Positions 1 to 8,831 are shown, numbered from the stretch's first letter. The stretch is DNA of 15,928 bases from Spirochaetota bacterium (GCA_003641675.1 QNBI01000008.1:1-15928), one strand, 5' to 3'. Notes: a model not told the origin generated them from the sequence alone. A program made the numbers and translations.

Positions 1-34
1 CGGCTGTGACAATTTTTTTTGGGTTTATTTTCAT
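1..34 (-). CDS. Start of an unidentified gene (partial, runs off left edge)
   Basis: On the minus strand an ATG at 34-32 overlaps the TGA of the preceding ATPase gene in a 4-base ATGA overlap. It is preceded by GGAGGG (44-39), a strong ribosome binding site at 4-5 bases spacing. Eleven codons are visible, reading MKINPKKIVTA, before the window ends. A lysine-rich start fits a signal peptide or the cytoplasmic end of a membrane protein. From its place in an importer operon it could be the missing C-type permease or the substrate-binding protein, but eleven residues cannot decide this. Confidence 0.7.
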   Translation of the reverse strand, partial: MKINPKKIVTA

Positions 35-1110
35 AAATCCCTCCTTTGATTTTTTTCAGTTTTTAAAGCTTTAGAAGCTTTCAACTGATATTTAATATAT
101 ATATCGTTAATGCATGCAATGGTATGCTTGTTGCTTACTGCTCTTAATTCGGGTTTTTCCTCTAAACATATATCTTCTCTTACCGGGCATTCGCTGTAAT
201 AGGGGCATCCCGTAAAGGGTCTTGAAAATGCAGAAGAAGCTGTTTTATTTGCATTTAAAAACAGTTCCGCTTCTTCTTTATTCCTATATTTCTCTGTATT
301 GCCGGGAATGGAGAAGAGCAGCTTTTTGGTATAGGGGTGCAGGGGGGTTTTCATAATGTCCAATACGGAGCCTCTCTCTACAATTCTTCCCTTATACATT
401 ACTCCGACTTCATCGCTTAAATAAGATACAAGGTTTAGATCGTGAGAGATAAAAAGGTATGTGAGCGAGAACTGTTTTTTAAGGTCCATCAGCAGGTTAA
501 TAATCTGTGCCTGTATCGATACATCGAGGTTGGAAACAGGTTCATCAAGGACGAGAAAATCGGGGTTAAGGGTAAGGGCTCTTGCAATTACCATCCGTTG
601 CTTCTGGCCTCCGGAAAATTCGTGAGGGTATCTTGTTTTGTACGAAGCGGGAATACCAACGTGTTCAAGAAGTTCATCTACTCGTTCGGATATTTGGTTT
701 TGGGGGTATTTCTGATTCTTTAACCCTTCTTCAAGGCTGGTTTTTATGGTTAATTTTGGATTTAGTGAACTGTTGGGATCTTGAAAGACAATCTGTATTC
801 TTTTCCTGAACAGCCTTAGCTCTCTTGACGAAAGTTCTCTGAGGTTTATACCGTCAATAATAACATCGCCGGATGTAGGAGGGTCAAGATATAGAATGCT
901 TCTTGCAAGGGTGGTTTTCCCGCACCCGGATTCACCTACAAGTCCGAATACCGTATTCTTTTTAACACTAAAGCTTACACGGTCCACAGCGGTAAAATTA
1001 CCGGCCCCCTCGTTTTGTCCGCTGTTATCCTTATTTCTGTCGAATATTTGCAGCAAGGAACCGCTGTGAAATATTTTTGTAAGTTTTTTTACTTCTAAAA
1101 TGGTATCCAC
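31..1110 (-). CDS. Peptide/nickel-type ABC transporter ATP-binding protein, F-type (DppF/OppF-like)
   Basis: One of the two ATPase subunits that power import of oligopeptides or related solutes through an inner-membrane permease pair. The 359-residue protein shows Walker A GESGCGKT at 59-66, Q-loop Q110, signature FSGGQ at 165-169, Walker B LVLDE at 186-190 and the switch histidine H223. The C-terminal region is the oligopeptide-transporter extension. It carries four cysteines (C302, C308, C315, C333) in the spacing associated with an iron-sulfur cluster in this family. The start is GTG at 1110, with AGGA 7 bases upstream inside the end of the D gene, only 4 bases away. The gene is third in an operon B-D-F and its stop overlaps the next start. 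Substrate cannot be told from sequence; peptide is the default, with nickel or oligosaccharide possible. Confidence 0.93.
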   Translation of the reverse strand: MDTILEVKKLTKIFHSGSLLQIFDRNKDNSGQNEGAGNFTAVDRVSFSVKKNTVFGLVGESGCGKTTLARSILYLDPPTSGDVIIDGINLRELSSRELRLFRKRIQIVFQDPNSSLNPKLTIKTSLEEGLKNQKYPQNQISERVDELLEHVGIPASYKTRYPHEFSGGQKQRMVIARALTLNPDFLVLDEPVSNLDVSIQAQIINLLMDLKKQFSLTYLFISHDLNLVSYLSDEVGVMYKGRIVERGSVLDIMKTPLHPYTKKLLFSIPGNTEKYRNKEEAELFLNANKTASSAFSRPFTGCPYYSECPVREDICLEEKPELRAVSNKHTIACINDIYIKYQLKASKALKTEKNQRRDL

Positions 1111-1114
1111 TGTT

Positions 1115-2092
1115 TTATCCTGTATTCCCGTCTAAAAGATGACATGCCGCAAAGTGCCCCGTTTTATATTCTTTTAAAAGCGGCATTTCCTCAGCGCAGA
1201 TTTTCTTTGAGTAGGGGCATCTGGTATGGAAAGCACATCCGGACGGTATAAATTCGGCGTCCGGAACTGTTCCGGGAATTGCCTTTAACGGTTTACCTCT
1301 CTTTTCCGGATCCGGGATGGATAAAAGCAGAAGTTGGGTGTATGGTTGCAGGGGATTTTTGAAAATAGCTTTTTTATCGGCAGATTCTACTATTTTACCT
1401 GCATAAATTACGGAGACTCTATCGGCTATCTGCTTAACAACATTTAAGTCATGCGAGATAAAGAGAATACTCATCTTTAATCTGTTCTGTAGGTCATATA
1501 TGAGCTCTAGTATTTGGAGTTGCAGGGTAACATCCAGAGCAGTTGTAGGTTCGTCTGCAATTAAAAGAGAAGGGTTGCAGGCTATTCCCATAGCTATCAT
1601 TGCGCGCTGTTTCATGCCGCCCGAAAGTTCATGGGGAAAACTGTCAAGCACTCTCCTGCTCTCTCCGAGCCCTACCATGGAGAGAAGCTCGAATGCTCTC
1701 TCAAGAGCCGGCTTACGTGCCATTCCTAAATGAAGGCTTAACCCCTCTCTGATCTGTTCTCCGATTTTGAGAGACGGATTTAAATATTTAGAGGGCTCCT
1801 GGAAAACCATTGCAATTTCTCTGCCTCTGAGCTTTCTCTTTTCTTCTTGCTTAAGTTTTAAGATATCTCTTCCCTTAAAAATTATCTGTCCGCTGTTAAT
1901 CTTTGCAGGGGGCTCAGGCAGGAGTCCTATTACCGCTGTAGATGTGACAGATTTACCGGAACCGGACTCTCCTACAAGGCCGTGAATCTGGCTTTTATCG
2001 ATCTCTAAATTTAAAGAACGTACAGCATGTGCTTTAGGCTTAAAAGTTATATCAAGGTTTTGAATGCGAAGTAAGGGTTCGTGCGAATTCAT
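1115..2092 (-). CDS. Peptide/nickel-type ABC transporter ATP-binding protein, D-type (DppD/OppD-like)
   Basis: Second ATPase subunit of the same importer, expected to pair with the F-type subunit as a heterodimer. In its 325 residues I see Walker A GESGSGKS at 41-48, Q98, signature LSGGM at 156-160, Walker B ending in D180-E181 and switch H214. Signature LSGGM rather than LSGGQ is common in D-type subunits. The C-terminal tail has the family HTRCPY segment and four cysteines (C286, C292, C299, C317), the probable iron-sulfur ligands. ATG at 2092 lies 2 bases after the permease stop. An AGGA in the permease's last codons is a somewhat distant ribosome binding site (about 11 bases), so translation is probably coupled. 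Length is normal for the family. Confidence 0.93.
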   Translation of the reverse strand: MNSHEPLLRIQNLDITFKPKAHAVRSLNLEIDKSQIHGLVGESGSGKSVTSTAVIGLLPEPPAKINSGQIIFKGRDILKLKQEEKRKLRGREIAMVFQEPSKYLNPSLKIGEQIREGLSLHLGMARKPALERAFELLSMVGLGESRRVLDSFPHELSGGMKQRAMIAMGIACNPSLLIADEPTTALDVTLQLQILELIYDLQNRLKMSILFISHDLNVVKQIADRVSVIYAGKIVESADKKAIFKNPLQPYTQLLLLSIPDPEKRGKPLKAIPGTVPDAEFIPSGCAFHTRCPYSKKICAEEMPLLKEYKTGHFAACHLLDGNTG

Positions 2093-2094
2093 CT

Positions 2095-3021
2095 TTAGCT
2101 TATCCTGATTTTCGGATTTAGGAGGCTGTACAGTATATCCACAAGAAAGTTGATAAGTGAAAAGATTAGTGCTACAAAAACAACTCCTCCCTGAATAAGG
2201 GTAAAATCTCTCTGATATATTCCGGTAAGAAAAAGCCTTCCGAGTCCCGGCAGAGAGAATACCTGTTCTATTATAATAGCACCGCCTAACATGTAGCCGA
2301 ATTGGATACCGGAGACTGTCACTACTGGGATGAGAGCATTTTTTAGTGCATGTTTATATTTTACGAGCCGTTCTGTAAGTCCCTTTGCTCTGGCCGTTAT
2401 AATATACTCTTTGCTCAGTTCTTCCACCATCGATGCCCTGGTGAGCCTTAGTATTATTGCGGCACGTGCAAAGCCCAGAGAGAGGGCCGGAAGAATAAAA
2501 TTCTTTATACTTCCTATACCGAAAAGAGGGAATAGATGTATTTTAACTGCAAAAAGCAAAAGGAGAATTATCCCGAGCCAGAAACTAGGGATTGCCATGC
2601 CGAGCTGTGAGAGAAACATCCCGAAGTAGTCTATTAAAGACCAGCGTTTAACTGCAGAGAGGACGCCTATGGGAATAGCAATAAGCATACCAAGGATTAT
2701 GCCCAGGGTTGCAAGGGTAAGTGTAATGGGAAATCGTCTCAATATCTGTTTTGTAACGGACTGGCCTGTAATCATAGAATTGCCGAAATCAAATGTTGCT
2801 ATATCCTTTAGCCATGAAGCATACTGAACCGCTATCGGCTTATCCGTACCTATTTTTGCACGGATAGCCGCAACATCGGCATCTGTTGCGTCTATTCCTG
2901 CGATAACTGCTGCAGGGTCGCCTGGAATTATCCTTATTACAAAAAAAATAATTGTGGAAATAAGAAGAATTGTTAGAATGAGTCTGGCAAATCTCTTTGC
3001 TATGAACATCATTAAATGCAT
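2095..3021 (-). CDS. Peptide/nickel-type ABC transporter permease, B-type (DppB/OppB-like)
   Basis: Inner-membrane channel subunit of the importer. The 308-residue protein has the DppB layout. There is an N-terminal membrane helix (about 12-30) followed by the IIPGDP motif, then a periplasmic stretch with the family FDFGNS motif (about 77-82). Five further hydrophobic segments lie between residue 98 and the C-terminus. The cytoplasmic EAA-type loop sits around 205-225 (EYIITARAKGL) and contacts the ATPases. ATG at 3021 is chosen because AAGGA lies 5 bases upstream; later Met codons (residues 4 and 5) lack that spacing. First gene of the operon. A C-type permease normally follows directly, but here the D-type ATPase comes next. 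Confidence 0.93.
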   Translation of the reverse strand: MHLMMFIAKRFARLILTILLISTIIFFVIRIIPGDPAAVIAGIDATDADVAAIRAKIGTDKPIAVQYASWLKDIATFDFGNSMITGQSVTKQILRRFPITLTLATLGIILGMLIAIPIGVLSAVKRWSLIDYFGMFLSQLGMAIPSFWLGIILLLLFAVKIHLFPLFGIGSIKNFILPALSLGFARAAIILRLTRASMVEELSKEYIITARAKGLTERLVKYKHALKNALIPVVTVSGIQFGYMLGGAIIIEQVFSLPGLGRLFLTGIYQRDFTLIQGGVVFVALIFSLINFLVDILYSLLNPKIRIS

Positions 3022-3042
3022 ATATATCCTTATTAATACAGT

Positions 3043-3070
3043 ATTTTACATAAATATAACTATTGTGCAA
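3043..3070 (-). promoter_or_regulatory. Candidate sigma-70-type promoter for the ABC importer operon
   Basis: On the minus strand TTGCAC (3070-3065) and TAAAAT (3048-3043) are separated by 16 bases and lie about 22 bases upstream of the permease start. A perfect inverted repeat, TGCAAT-ACG-ATTGCA (3066-3080), overlaps the -35 element and could be an operator. It sits in the 82-base gap after the upstream hydrolase gene, so the importer may be transcribed separately. Confidence 0.5.
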
Positions 3071-3103
3071 TACGATTGCAGTGAAATATATGACAAAAAT
3101 GGG

Positions 3104-3835
3104 TTAAAGCCTAATTTTAAGTGCAGTCCGGGCGAGCGTGATATTCCCTCTGTAATATTCTCCTGCTTCCTCTCTTAATCTTTCATGATTACCATAACGC
3201 GGCAGGTGAGTTAGAAGAAGCGCTCCGACATCTGCCTCTGCTGCAAGTTTACCGGCTTGAGCTCCGGACATATGGCCTTCTACTTTTCCCTCATATTCTC
3301 TGTAAAGGCTCGCTTCGCAGAGCAGTATATCGGCATATCTGGAAAAGTCGGTCAGCTTGTCAAAATATTCTGTATCGGCTGTATATACCGCTGTTTTGCC
3401 GTAATGTGTTATTTTTACGGCCATACATATCTCCGGGTGGACCGTTTTTATAAAACTAAAACTGAAATCCCCGATTGCAATTTCCGATTCCTCCCTTAAT
3501 GCAATCCCCTCTGTGTAGTCTTCGAAGGTTAAGGATTCGAATTGACTGTGTTTACTGTATGCATAGATAGGCAGGTTCCTATCCCTTTTATGCTGCAGGC
3601 TTTCTAGCATTACTGCATACTGCAGACAGTGAATATCCGCTACATGGTCGGCGTGATAATGGGATAATATAACAGCGTCAAGATTTGAAATTTCAATATG
3701 TTTCTGAAGCTCCGATAAAACGGCCGATCCGCAGTCGAGTAGAATATTTGTGTTTCTATCCTGAAACAGATATCCGGAAGTTGCCTCGCCTGCAGCCGGA
3801 TATGCCCCCCAGTATCCAAGTACAGTAATCTGCAA
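3104..3835 (-). CDS. Metallo-beta-lactamase-fold hydrolase (YhfI/RNase Z-like)
   Basis: Predicted cytoplasmic, two-metal (probably zinc) hydrolase of 243 residues. The hallmark HYHADH motif is at 59-64 and further metal ligands fit H133, D154 and H210. The N-terminus (VLGYWGAYPAAGEATSGYL, about 5-23) resembles the YhfI-like branch of the RNase Z-related superfamily. The GHMS segment around H188 is also typical. The protein is shorter than true tRNase Z and I see no exosite arm, so tRNA processing is not implied; phosphodiester or cyclic-nucleotide hydrolysis is possible. The start is TTG (3835), supported by AAGGA 7 bases upstream and by the conserved strand beginning right there. It is divergent from adenosine deaminase and upstream of the importer operon on the same strand. 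Confidence 0.85.
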   Translation of the reverse strand: MQITVLGYWGAYPAAGEATSGYLFQDRNTNILLDCGSAVLSELQKHIEISNLDAVILSHYHADHVADIHCLQYAVMLESLQHKRDRNLPIYAYSKHSQFESLTFEDYTEGIALREESEIAIGDFSFSFIKTVHPEICMAVKITHYGKTAVYTADTEYFDKLTDFSRYADILLCEASLYREYEGKVEGHMSGAQAGKLAAEADVGALLLTHLPRYGNHERLREEAGEYYRGNITLARTALKIRL

Positions 3836-3874
3836 ATAGTTTTCCTTATTCTGTTTAATAAAATTAAGAATTAG

Positions 3875-3902
3875 AATATACTTAAGTGTATTGTATGGTC
3901 AA
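3875..3902 (-). promoter_or_regulatory. Candidate promoter for the hydrolase gene
   Basis: On the minus strand TTGACC (3902-3897) and TATATT (3880-3875) are spaced 16 bases apart. This is a near-consensus vegetative promoter about 40 bases before the TTG start. It is divergent from the promoter at 3946-3973. Confidence 0.6.
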
Positions 3903-3945
3903 GAAGTATTTAATTATAGGCATTTGTTACAATAATAATTATTAA

Positions 3946-3973
3946 TTGAAAAAAATAGAATAATTGCTATATT
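3946..3973 (+). promoter_or_regulatory. Candidate promoter for adenosine deaminase
   Basis: TTGAAA (3946-3951) and TATATT (3968-3973) are spaced 16 bases apart, with an extended -10 TGC directly before the hexamer. The predicted leader of about 34 bases contains the GAGGAG ribosome binding site at 4001-4006. Confidence 0.6.
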
Positions 3974-4013
3974 TAATAGCAGGGGAGGGTGATATAAATC
4001 GAGGAGTGTACTT

Positions 4014-5105
4014 GTGAAGGCTAAAGAGGCAGAATTAGTAGAGAGGGAGGGATTAATCTATACAGAAGAGGTTTTAAGAAAATTTCCAAAGGTTGAACTG
4101 CACAGACATTTGGAGGGAACCTTTCCGGCTGAAAAACTCTACGAACTCTCTATAAAGAATAATCTGGATTCTCCTCGTGATTTTGAAAGATTTAAAGAGA
4201 GTGTCCAGTTCCCTAAAGATTCAAAGCCTGATTTTCTCACCTTCCTGGATAAATTTAAAAATGACTGGTATCGTTCGTACGAGGATGTTTACTGGATAAC
4301 GTATCATTCCGTTAAAAATTTTATTAATGACGGCCTTTTTTATATAGAACTTCGGTTTTCTCCGGAGCATTTTGCGCTTAAGAATGATTTTGACAGGGAA
4401 GAGGTGACTCGTCTCATTGTAAAGGCGGGAAATAAGGCTGCAAAAGAAACGAATATAAAAATAAAATACCTGTTAACCTTTAACAGAGGTAAACAGACCG
4501 AAAAAGAAATGATACCTCTTTACAATAAGCTTAAAAAGCTTAATATTCCCGAAATTGTCGGTATTGATCTTGCGGGGGATGAGACAAATTATCCCCCGGA
4601 ATCTTTTAAGAAATTTTTCGCCCTTATAAAAAATGACGGTATTTACAAATCGACTATTCATGCGGGTGAGGTAAGTCCATCTTCTCAGATATGGGCTTCC
4701 ATAAAAGAACTGCATGCAGATCGTATAGGCCATGGGATTTCTGCGGTTCATGACCCTGCTCTGCAGGACTATATAAAGGAAAAGAAGGTTTGCCTTGAGC
4801 AATGTATTACATCAAACTATCAAACAGGTTCATGGGTGGATGAAAGGCATCATCCTCTTGGAGAGCTGTACAGAAAAGGTGTCCCTGTAACTATAAATTC
4901 CGATGATCCTGCAATTCAGGGTGTGGATTTAACAGGGGACTACTATAAGGCTATGAGTTACCTTGGCTTAACTATAGACGATCTTGTTTCTCTTAATCTC
5001 ATGGCTATTAAGTACAGTTTTAACAATGAAGAGGTCAAAACAAAGTTAAACACAGATTATTTAAAGAGAGTGCGCGCATTTAAAAAAAGGTACGAAATTA
5101 AATAA
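4014..5105 (+). CDS. add: Adenosine deaminase
   Basis: Hydrolyses adenosine (and deoxyadenosine) to inosine and ammonia in the cytoplasm, for purine salvage or catabolism. The 363-residue TIM-barrel amidohydrolase has all expected zinc and catalytic residues: HRH at 30-32 (first two metal ligands), HAGE at 216-219 (third ligand and catalytic Glu), RIGHG with H240, and SDDP with D297/D298. The TSNYQTG segment (266-272) followed by HPL is the adenosine-type pattern; adenine deaminases of the same superfamily read differently there. The start is GTG, chosen because GAGGAG lies 7 bases upstream. There are a few more N-terminal residues than in short homologues. It sits alone between its own promoter and that of nifJ, with no obvious terminator hairpin after it. 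Confidence 0.93.
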   Translation: MKAKEAELVEREGLIYTEEVLRKFPKVELHRHLEGTFPAEKLYELSIKNNLDSPRDFERFKESVQFPKDSKPDFLTFLDKFKNDWYRSYEDVYWITYHSVKNFINDGLFYIELRFSPEHFALKNDFDREEVTRLIVKAGNKAAKETNIKIKYLLTFNRGKQTEKEMIPLYNKLKKLNIPEIVGIDLAGDETNYPPESFKKFFALIKNDGIYKSTIHAGEVSPSSQIWASIKELHADRIGHGISAVHDPALQDYIKEKKVCLEQCITSNYQTGSWVDERHHPLGELYRKGVPVTINSDDPAIQGVDLTGDYYKAMSYLGLTIDDLVSLNLMAIKYSFNNEEVKTKLNTDYLKRVRAFKKRYEIK

Positions 5106-5160
5106 CAGCATTAAATAATAAATATTTATCCCGCCTATTGAAAATATTGATATTACCATG

Positions 5161-5189
5161 TTGCAATACTTCCTAAATATGATTAATAT
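5161..5189 (+). promoter_or_regulatory. Candidate promoter and operator for nifJ
   Basis: TTGCAA (5161-5166) and TAATAT (5184-5189) are spaced exactly 17 bases apart. The -10 is embedded in a perfect inverted repeat TGATTA-N5-TAATCA (5180-5196), a likely repressor or redox-regulator site. A good ribosome binding site, AGAGGA (5216-5221), follows 8 bases before the nifJ ATG. Confidence 0.6.
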
Positions 5190-5229
5190 GTAATCAAATA
5201 ATCTTAATAAATAAAAGAGGATTAAAAAA

Positions 5230-8200
5230 ATGGCTGGTAAAACTGTAATGATAGATGGAAACACAGCTGCGGCGACAGTTGCGCATGCTACTAACGAAGT
5301 TATTGCTATTTATCCTATAACTCCTTCTTCGCCAATGGGGGAATTGTCCGATTATTTTTCCGCTAAGGGAAGAAAAAACATATACGGGACTATTCCGGTT
5401 GTTGTAGAAATGCAGTCGGAGGGAGGTGCTTCCGGTGCGGTGCATGGAGCCTTAACAACAGGAGCTTTGACAACAACTTTTACCGCATCTCAAGGATTAT
5501 TGCTCATGATTCCGAATATGTTTAAAATTGCGGGAGAGCTTACATCTACGGTGTTTCATATTGCGGCCCGTTCAATTGCCGCACAGGCGCTCTCTATTTT
5601 CGGTGATCATACCGATGTAATGACGACAAGGAGTGCGGGATTTGCCTTTTTAGCTTCCAACTCCGTTCAGGAGGTTATGGATTTCGCCCTTATTGCCCAG
5701 GCTTCTACTCTGGAAACCCGCATTCCGTTCCTGCATTTTTTTGACGGATTCAGAACGTCGCATGAAATACAGAAGGTGCAGGAAATTTCGTACGATGAGA
5801 TGAGAGCTGTTATTAATGAAGATGCTGTTTTTGCACATCGGATGAGAGGTCTTAATCCGGAAAAGCCTGCAATTAGAGGTACTTCACAGAACCCCGATGT
5901 TTTCTTTGCTGCAAGAGAAACAGTTAATAAGTACTATTTAGCAGCTCCGGATATTGTTGAGTCGGTTATGAACCGCTTTGGTTCTGTTGTCGGCAGGAAA
6001 TACAGACTGTTTGATTATGTCGGTGATCCTTCGGCGGAGCGTGTTGTTGTTATGATGGGTTCGGGAACGGAGGCTATGGATGAAACTGTACGCTTTTTGG
6101 CTGACAAGGGAGAAAAGGTCGGATTAATTAAGGTAAGACTCTTTAGACCCTTTAGTAGTAAACACTTTATTAATGCACTTCCTTCTACTGTAAAGGCTAT
6201 TGCAGTTCTTGACAGAACAAAAGAGCCCGGTGCTATAGGTGAGCCGATTTATGAAGATGTAAGATCCTCCATCGGTGAAGCAATGCGCAACGGAAGTCTT
6301 AAAATGGATTACCCGCATATAGTCGGAGGCAGATACGGGCTCGGTTCAAATGAGTTTAATGCAGGGATGGCAAAGGCGGTTCTCGATAATCTTAAAGAGG
6401 ATAAACCAAAGAATCATTTTACAATTGGAATCCACGACGACGTAACCCATACAAGCCTAGAATGGGACGATAATTTTTCAGCGGAACCTGCAGGGGTTCA
6501 TAGGGCTGTATTTTTTGGCTTAGGCGGTGACGGCACTGTTGGTGCAAATAAGAATTCAATTAAAATAATAGGTAAAGCAACTGATAATTACGCCCAAGGA
6601 TATTTTGTGTACGATTCTAAAAAATCCGGTGCACTCACAATTTCACATTTGCGGTTTGGTAAGGAGCCTATTAGGAGCACCTACCTTATTCAGAAGGCAA
6701 GTTTTGTTGCCTGCCATAAGTTCAGCTTTTTGGAGAAGGTGGAAATGCTCAATAAGCTGGAGAAAAACGGGACGTTTCTCTTAAACTCTCCCTACAGTAA
6801 AGATGATATCTGGGATTATCTGCCTGTGGAAGTTCAGAAGGAGCTTATAGACAAAAATGCCAAATTCTATCAGATTCATGCAAATAAAATTGCAGAGGAT
6901 GCAGGTTTAGGTTCACGCATTAATGTTATACTCCAGACCGCTTTTTTCCTTATTTCAGGAATTCTTAAAAAGGATAAAGCAATCGAGCTTATAAAGAAAT
7001 CCATAGAGGATACATACGGCAGGAAGGGTGAAGATATTGTTGCCATGAACATGAAAGCTGTTGAGACTGCAATTAACAGCATAGAAGAGGTTAAATATCC
7101 TAAAGAGGTGCGGGGAGATATTCACATAAAACCTCCGGTGCCGAAAACTGCCCCTAAATTTGTACAGGAAGTCACAGGTGAAATAATTGCGGGAAGAGGC
7201 GATAAAATTCCTACATCAAAATTGCCGGAAGACGGAACATACCCTTCCGGTACTACAAAGTACGAAAAACGTAATGTGGCAGAATACATACCTGTATGGG
7301 ATCCGGAAACATGTATCCAGTGTGGCGAGTGCGCCTATGTGTGCCCTCATGCTGTAATAAGGATGAAAGTCTACGATGAGAAAAGCTTAAAAGGTGCTCC
7401 TAAGGATTTTAAATCCACAGATGCAAAGGGAAGAGAATTTGCCGGTCTAAAATATACCCTGCAGATTTCTCCGGAAGACTGTACGGGCTGCGAGCTCTGT
7501 GTAAATACATGTCCTGCTTTTAAAAAAGAGAATGGCGTTAAAACAGACAGGAAAGCTATTAATATGGAATCGTATCTTCCCATAAGGGAACGTGAAGTCG
7601 AAAATTACAAATTCTTTGAAAGCCTTCCGGATACAGATCCTAAACTTATAAAGAGAGATTCAATAAAAGGGTCTCAGTTTCTTACTCCTCTCTTTGAGTT
7701 TTCCGGTGCATGTGCAGGATGCGGTGAAACCCCGTATGTAAAGCTCATGAGTCAACTCTTTGGTGACAGAGCTGTTATTGCAAATGCTACCGGGTGTTCA
7801 TCGATCTACGGAGGTAATTTGCCTACAACCCCGTATACAGTTAGAAGCGATGGAAGAGGCCCTGCATGGTCCAATTCTCTCTTTGTAGATGCTGCAGAAT
7901 TCGGGTTTGGGATGAGGCTTACAAGTGATAAACTCACAGAGTTCGCCTATGAACTTGTTGGCAGGTTTATTAAGGAAGGTGGTAATGGTGTTGATGTTAA
8001 TTTGCTCAAAGAGATATCCGGGGCGGATCAGTCAACTCAGGAAGGGATAGAACAGCAGAGAGAACGTGTTGCAGCACTTAAGAAACAGCTCGGCAGTGCA
8101 AAGAGTGAGGTGGCTAAACAGCTCCTTTCATCTGCAGACTACCTAATTAAGCGCTCTGTATGGATAATAGGAGGCGACGGATGGGCCTATGATATAGGCT

Positions 8201-8799
8201 ACGGCGGGCTGGACCACGTTATAGCTTCCGGTAGAAATGTTAATCTCTTGGTGCTTGATACTCAGGTTTATTCCAATACAGGAGGCCAGATGTCAAAAGC
8301 AACCCCGGTAGGAGCTGTTGCAAAATTCGCCGCTGCCGGCAAGCCTTTGCAGAAGAAAGATTTAGGTTTAATGGCTATGAGCTACGGTAACGTATATGTA
8401 GCCCGTGTTGCGATGGGAGCAAATAAGATACAGACACTGCGTGCATTTATAGAGGCTGAAAACTACAATGGGCCTTCGGTAATTATTGCTTACTCGCATT
8501 GTATAGCTCATGGAATTGATATGTCTCTAGGGTTAAATCAGCAGAAGCTTGCTGTTCAATCCGGAGCCTGGAATATATTCCGGTATAATCCGGTACTTGC
8601 TGAGCAGGGGAAAAACCCGCTTAAATTGGATTCCAAAGAGCCGTCTATCGATATTTCAGAGTACATGAACAATGAGATACGGTTTAGATCTTTAAAGAAA
8701 ATAGACCCACAACGTGCGGAGAAACTCCTGGAGCTTGCACGAAAAGAGGCGCAGGAGAAGTATAAGTATTTTAAGTATCTTGCAGACAGGCCTTATTAG
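5230..8799 (+). CDS. nifJ: Pyruvate:ferredoxin (flavodoxin) oxidoreductase, single-chain
   Basis: Converts pyruvate and CoA to acetyl-CoA and CO2, passing two electrons to ferredoxin or flavodoxin; the central energy step of anaerobic fermentation. At 1189 residues it is a full-length, single-polypeptide enzyme. The N-terminal pyrimidine-binding domain has T31, E64 and R114 at the positions known for substrate and thiamine contact in the Desulfovibrio enzyme. The middle domains are complete. The two-cluster ferredoxin domain has C695/C698/C701/C705 and C751/C754/C757/C761. The proximal 4Fe-4S cluster ligands are C828, C831, C856 and C1091. The thiamine diphosphate motif GGDGWAYDIG starts at 981 and ends near N1016. 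All key residues are present, so activity is expected. It is monocistronic between a promoter at 5161 and a terminator at 8832. Confidence 0.97.
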   Translation: MAGKTVMIDGNTAAATVAHATNEVIAIYPITPSSPMGELSDYFSAKGRKNIYGTIPVVVEMQSEGGASGAVHGALTTGALTTTFTASQGLLLMIPNMFKIAGELTSTVFHIAARSIAAQALSIFGDHTDVMTTRSAGFAFLASNSVQEVMDFALIAQASTLETRIPFLHFFDGFRTSHEIQKVQEISYDEMRAVINEDAVFAHRMRGLNPEKPAIRGTSQNPDVFFAARETVNKYYLAAPDIVESVMNRFGSVVGRKYRLFDYVGDPSAERVVVMMGSGTEAMDETVRFLADKGEKVGLIKVRLFRPFSSKHFINALPSTVKAIAVLDRTKEPGAIGEPIYEDVRSSIGEAMRNGSLKMDYPHIVGGRYGLGSNEFNAGMAKAVLDNLKEDKPKNHFTIGIHDDVTHTSLEWDDNFSAEPAGVHRAVFFGLGGDGTVGANKNSIKIIGKATDNYAQGYFVYDSKKSGALTISHLRFGKEPIRSTYLIQKASFVACHKFSFLEKVEMLNKLEKNGTFLLNSPYSKDDIWDYLPVEVQKELIDKNAKFYQIHANKIAEDAGLGSRINVILQTAFFLISGILKKDKAIELIKKSIEDTYGRKGEDIVAMNMKAVETAINSIEEVKYPKEVRGDIHIKPPVPKTAPKFVQEVTGEIIAGRGDKIPTSKLPEDGTYPSGTTKYEKRNVAEYIPVWDPETCIQCGECAYVCPHAVIRMKVYDEKSLKGAPKDFKSTDAKGREFAGLKYTLQISPEDCTGCELCVNTCPAFKKENGVKTDRKAINMESYLPIREREVENYKFFESLPDTDPKLIKRDSIKGSQFLTPLFEFSGACAGCGETPYVKLMSQLFGDRAVIANATGCSSIYGGNLPTTPYTVRSDGRGPAWSNSLFVDAAEFGFGMRLTSDKLTEFAYELVGRFIKEGGNGVDVNLLKEISGADQSTQEGIEQQRERVAALKKQLGSAKSEVAKQLLSSADYLIKRSVWIIGGDGWAYDIGYGGLDHVIASGRNVNLLVLDTQVYSNTGGQMSKATPVGAVAKFAAAGKPLQKKDLGLMAMSYGNVYVARVAMGANKIQTLRAFIEAENYNGPSVIIAYSHCIAHGIDMSLGLNQQKLAVQSGAWNIFRYNPVLAEQGKNPLKLDSKEPSIDISEYMNNEIRFRSLKKIDPQRAEKLLELARKEAQEKYKYFKYLADRPY

Positions 8800-8831
8800 T
8801 CCTTTAAAATTTGAGGAATTAAAAAAATTAT

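Noticed and set aside
442..809. Plus-strand open frames within the importer ATPase genes
   Set aside because: They are antisense to genes with complete ABC motifs and have neither a ribosome binding site nor domain content.
3933..3944. TAATAATTATTA palindrome between divergent promoters, reminiscent of a Fur/PerR box
   Set aside because: It lacks the standard 7-1-7 arrangement and lies in very AT-rich DNA where such palindromes arise by chance; neither flanking gene suggests metal or peroxide control.
5143..5154. AATAT-TG-ATATT inverted repeat before the nifJ promoter
   Set aside because: It is short and made only of A/T arms; the repeat over the -10 box is the stronger candidate.
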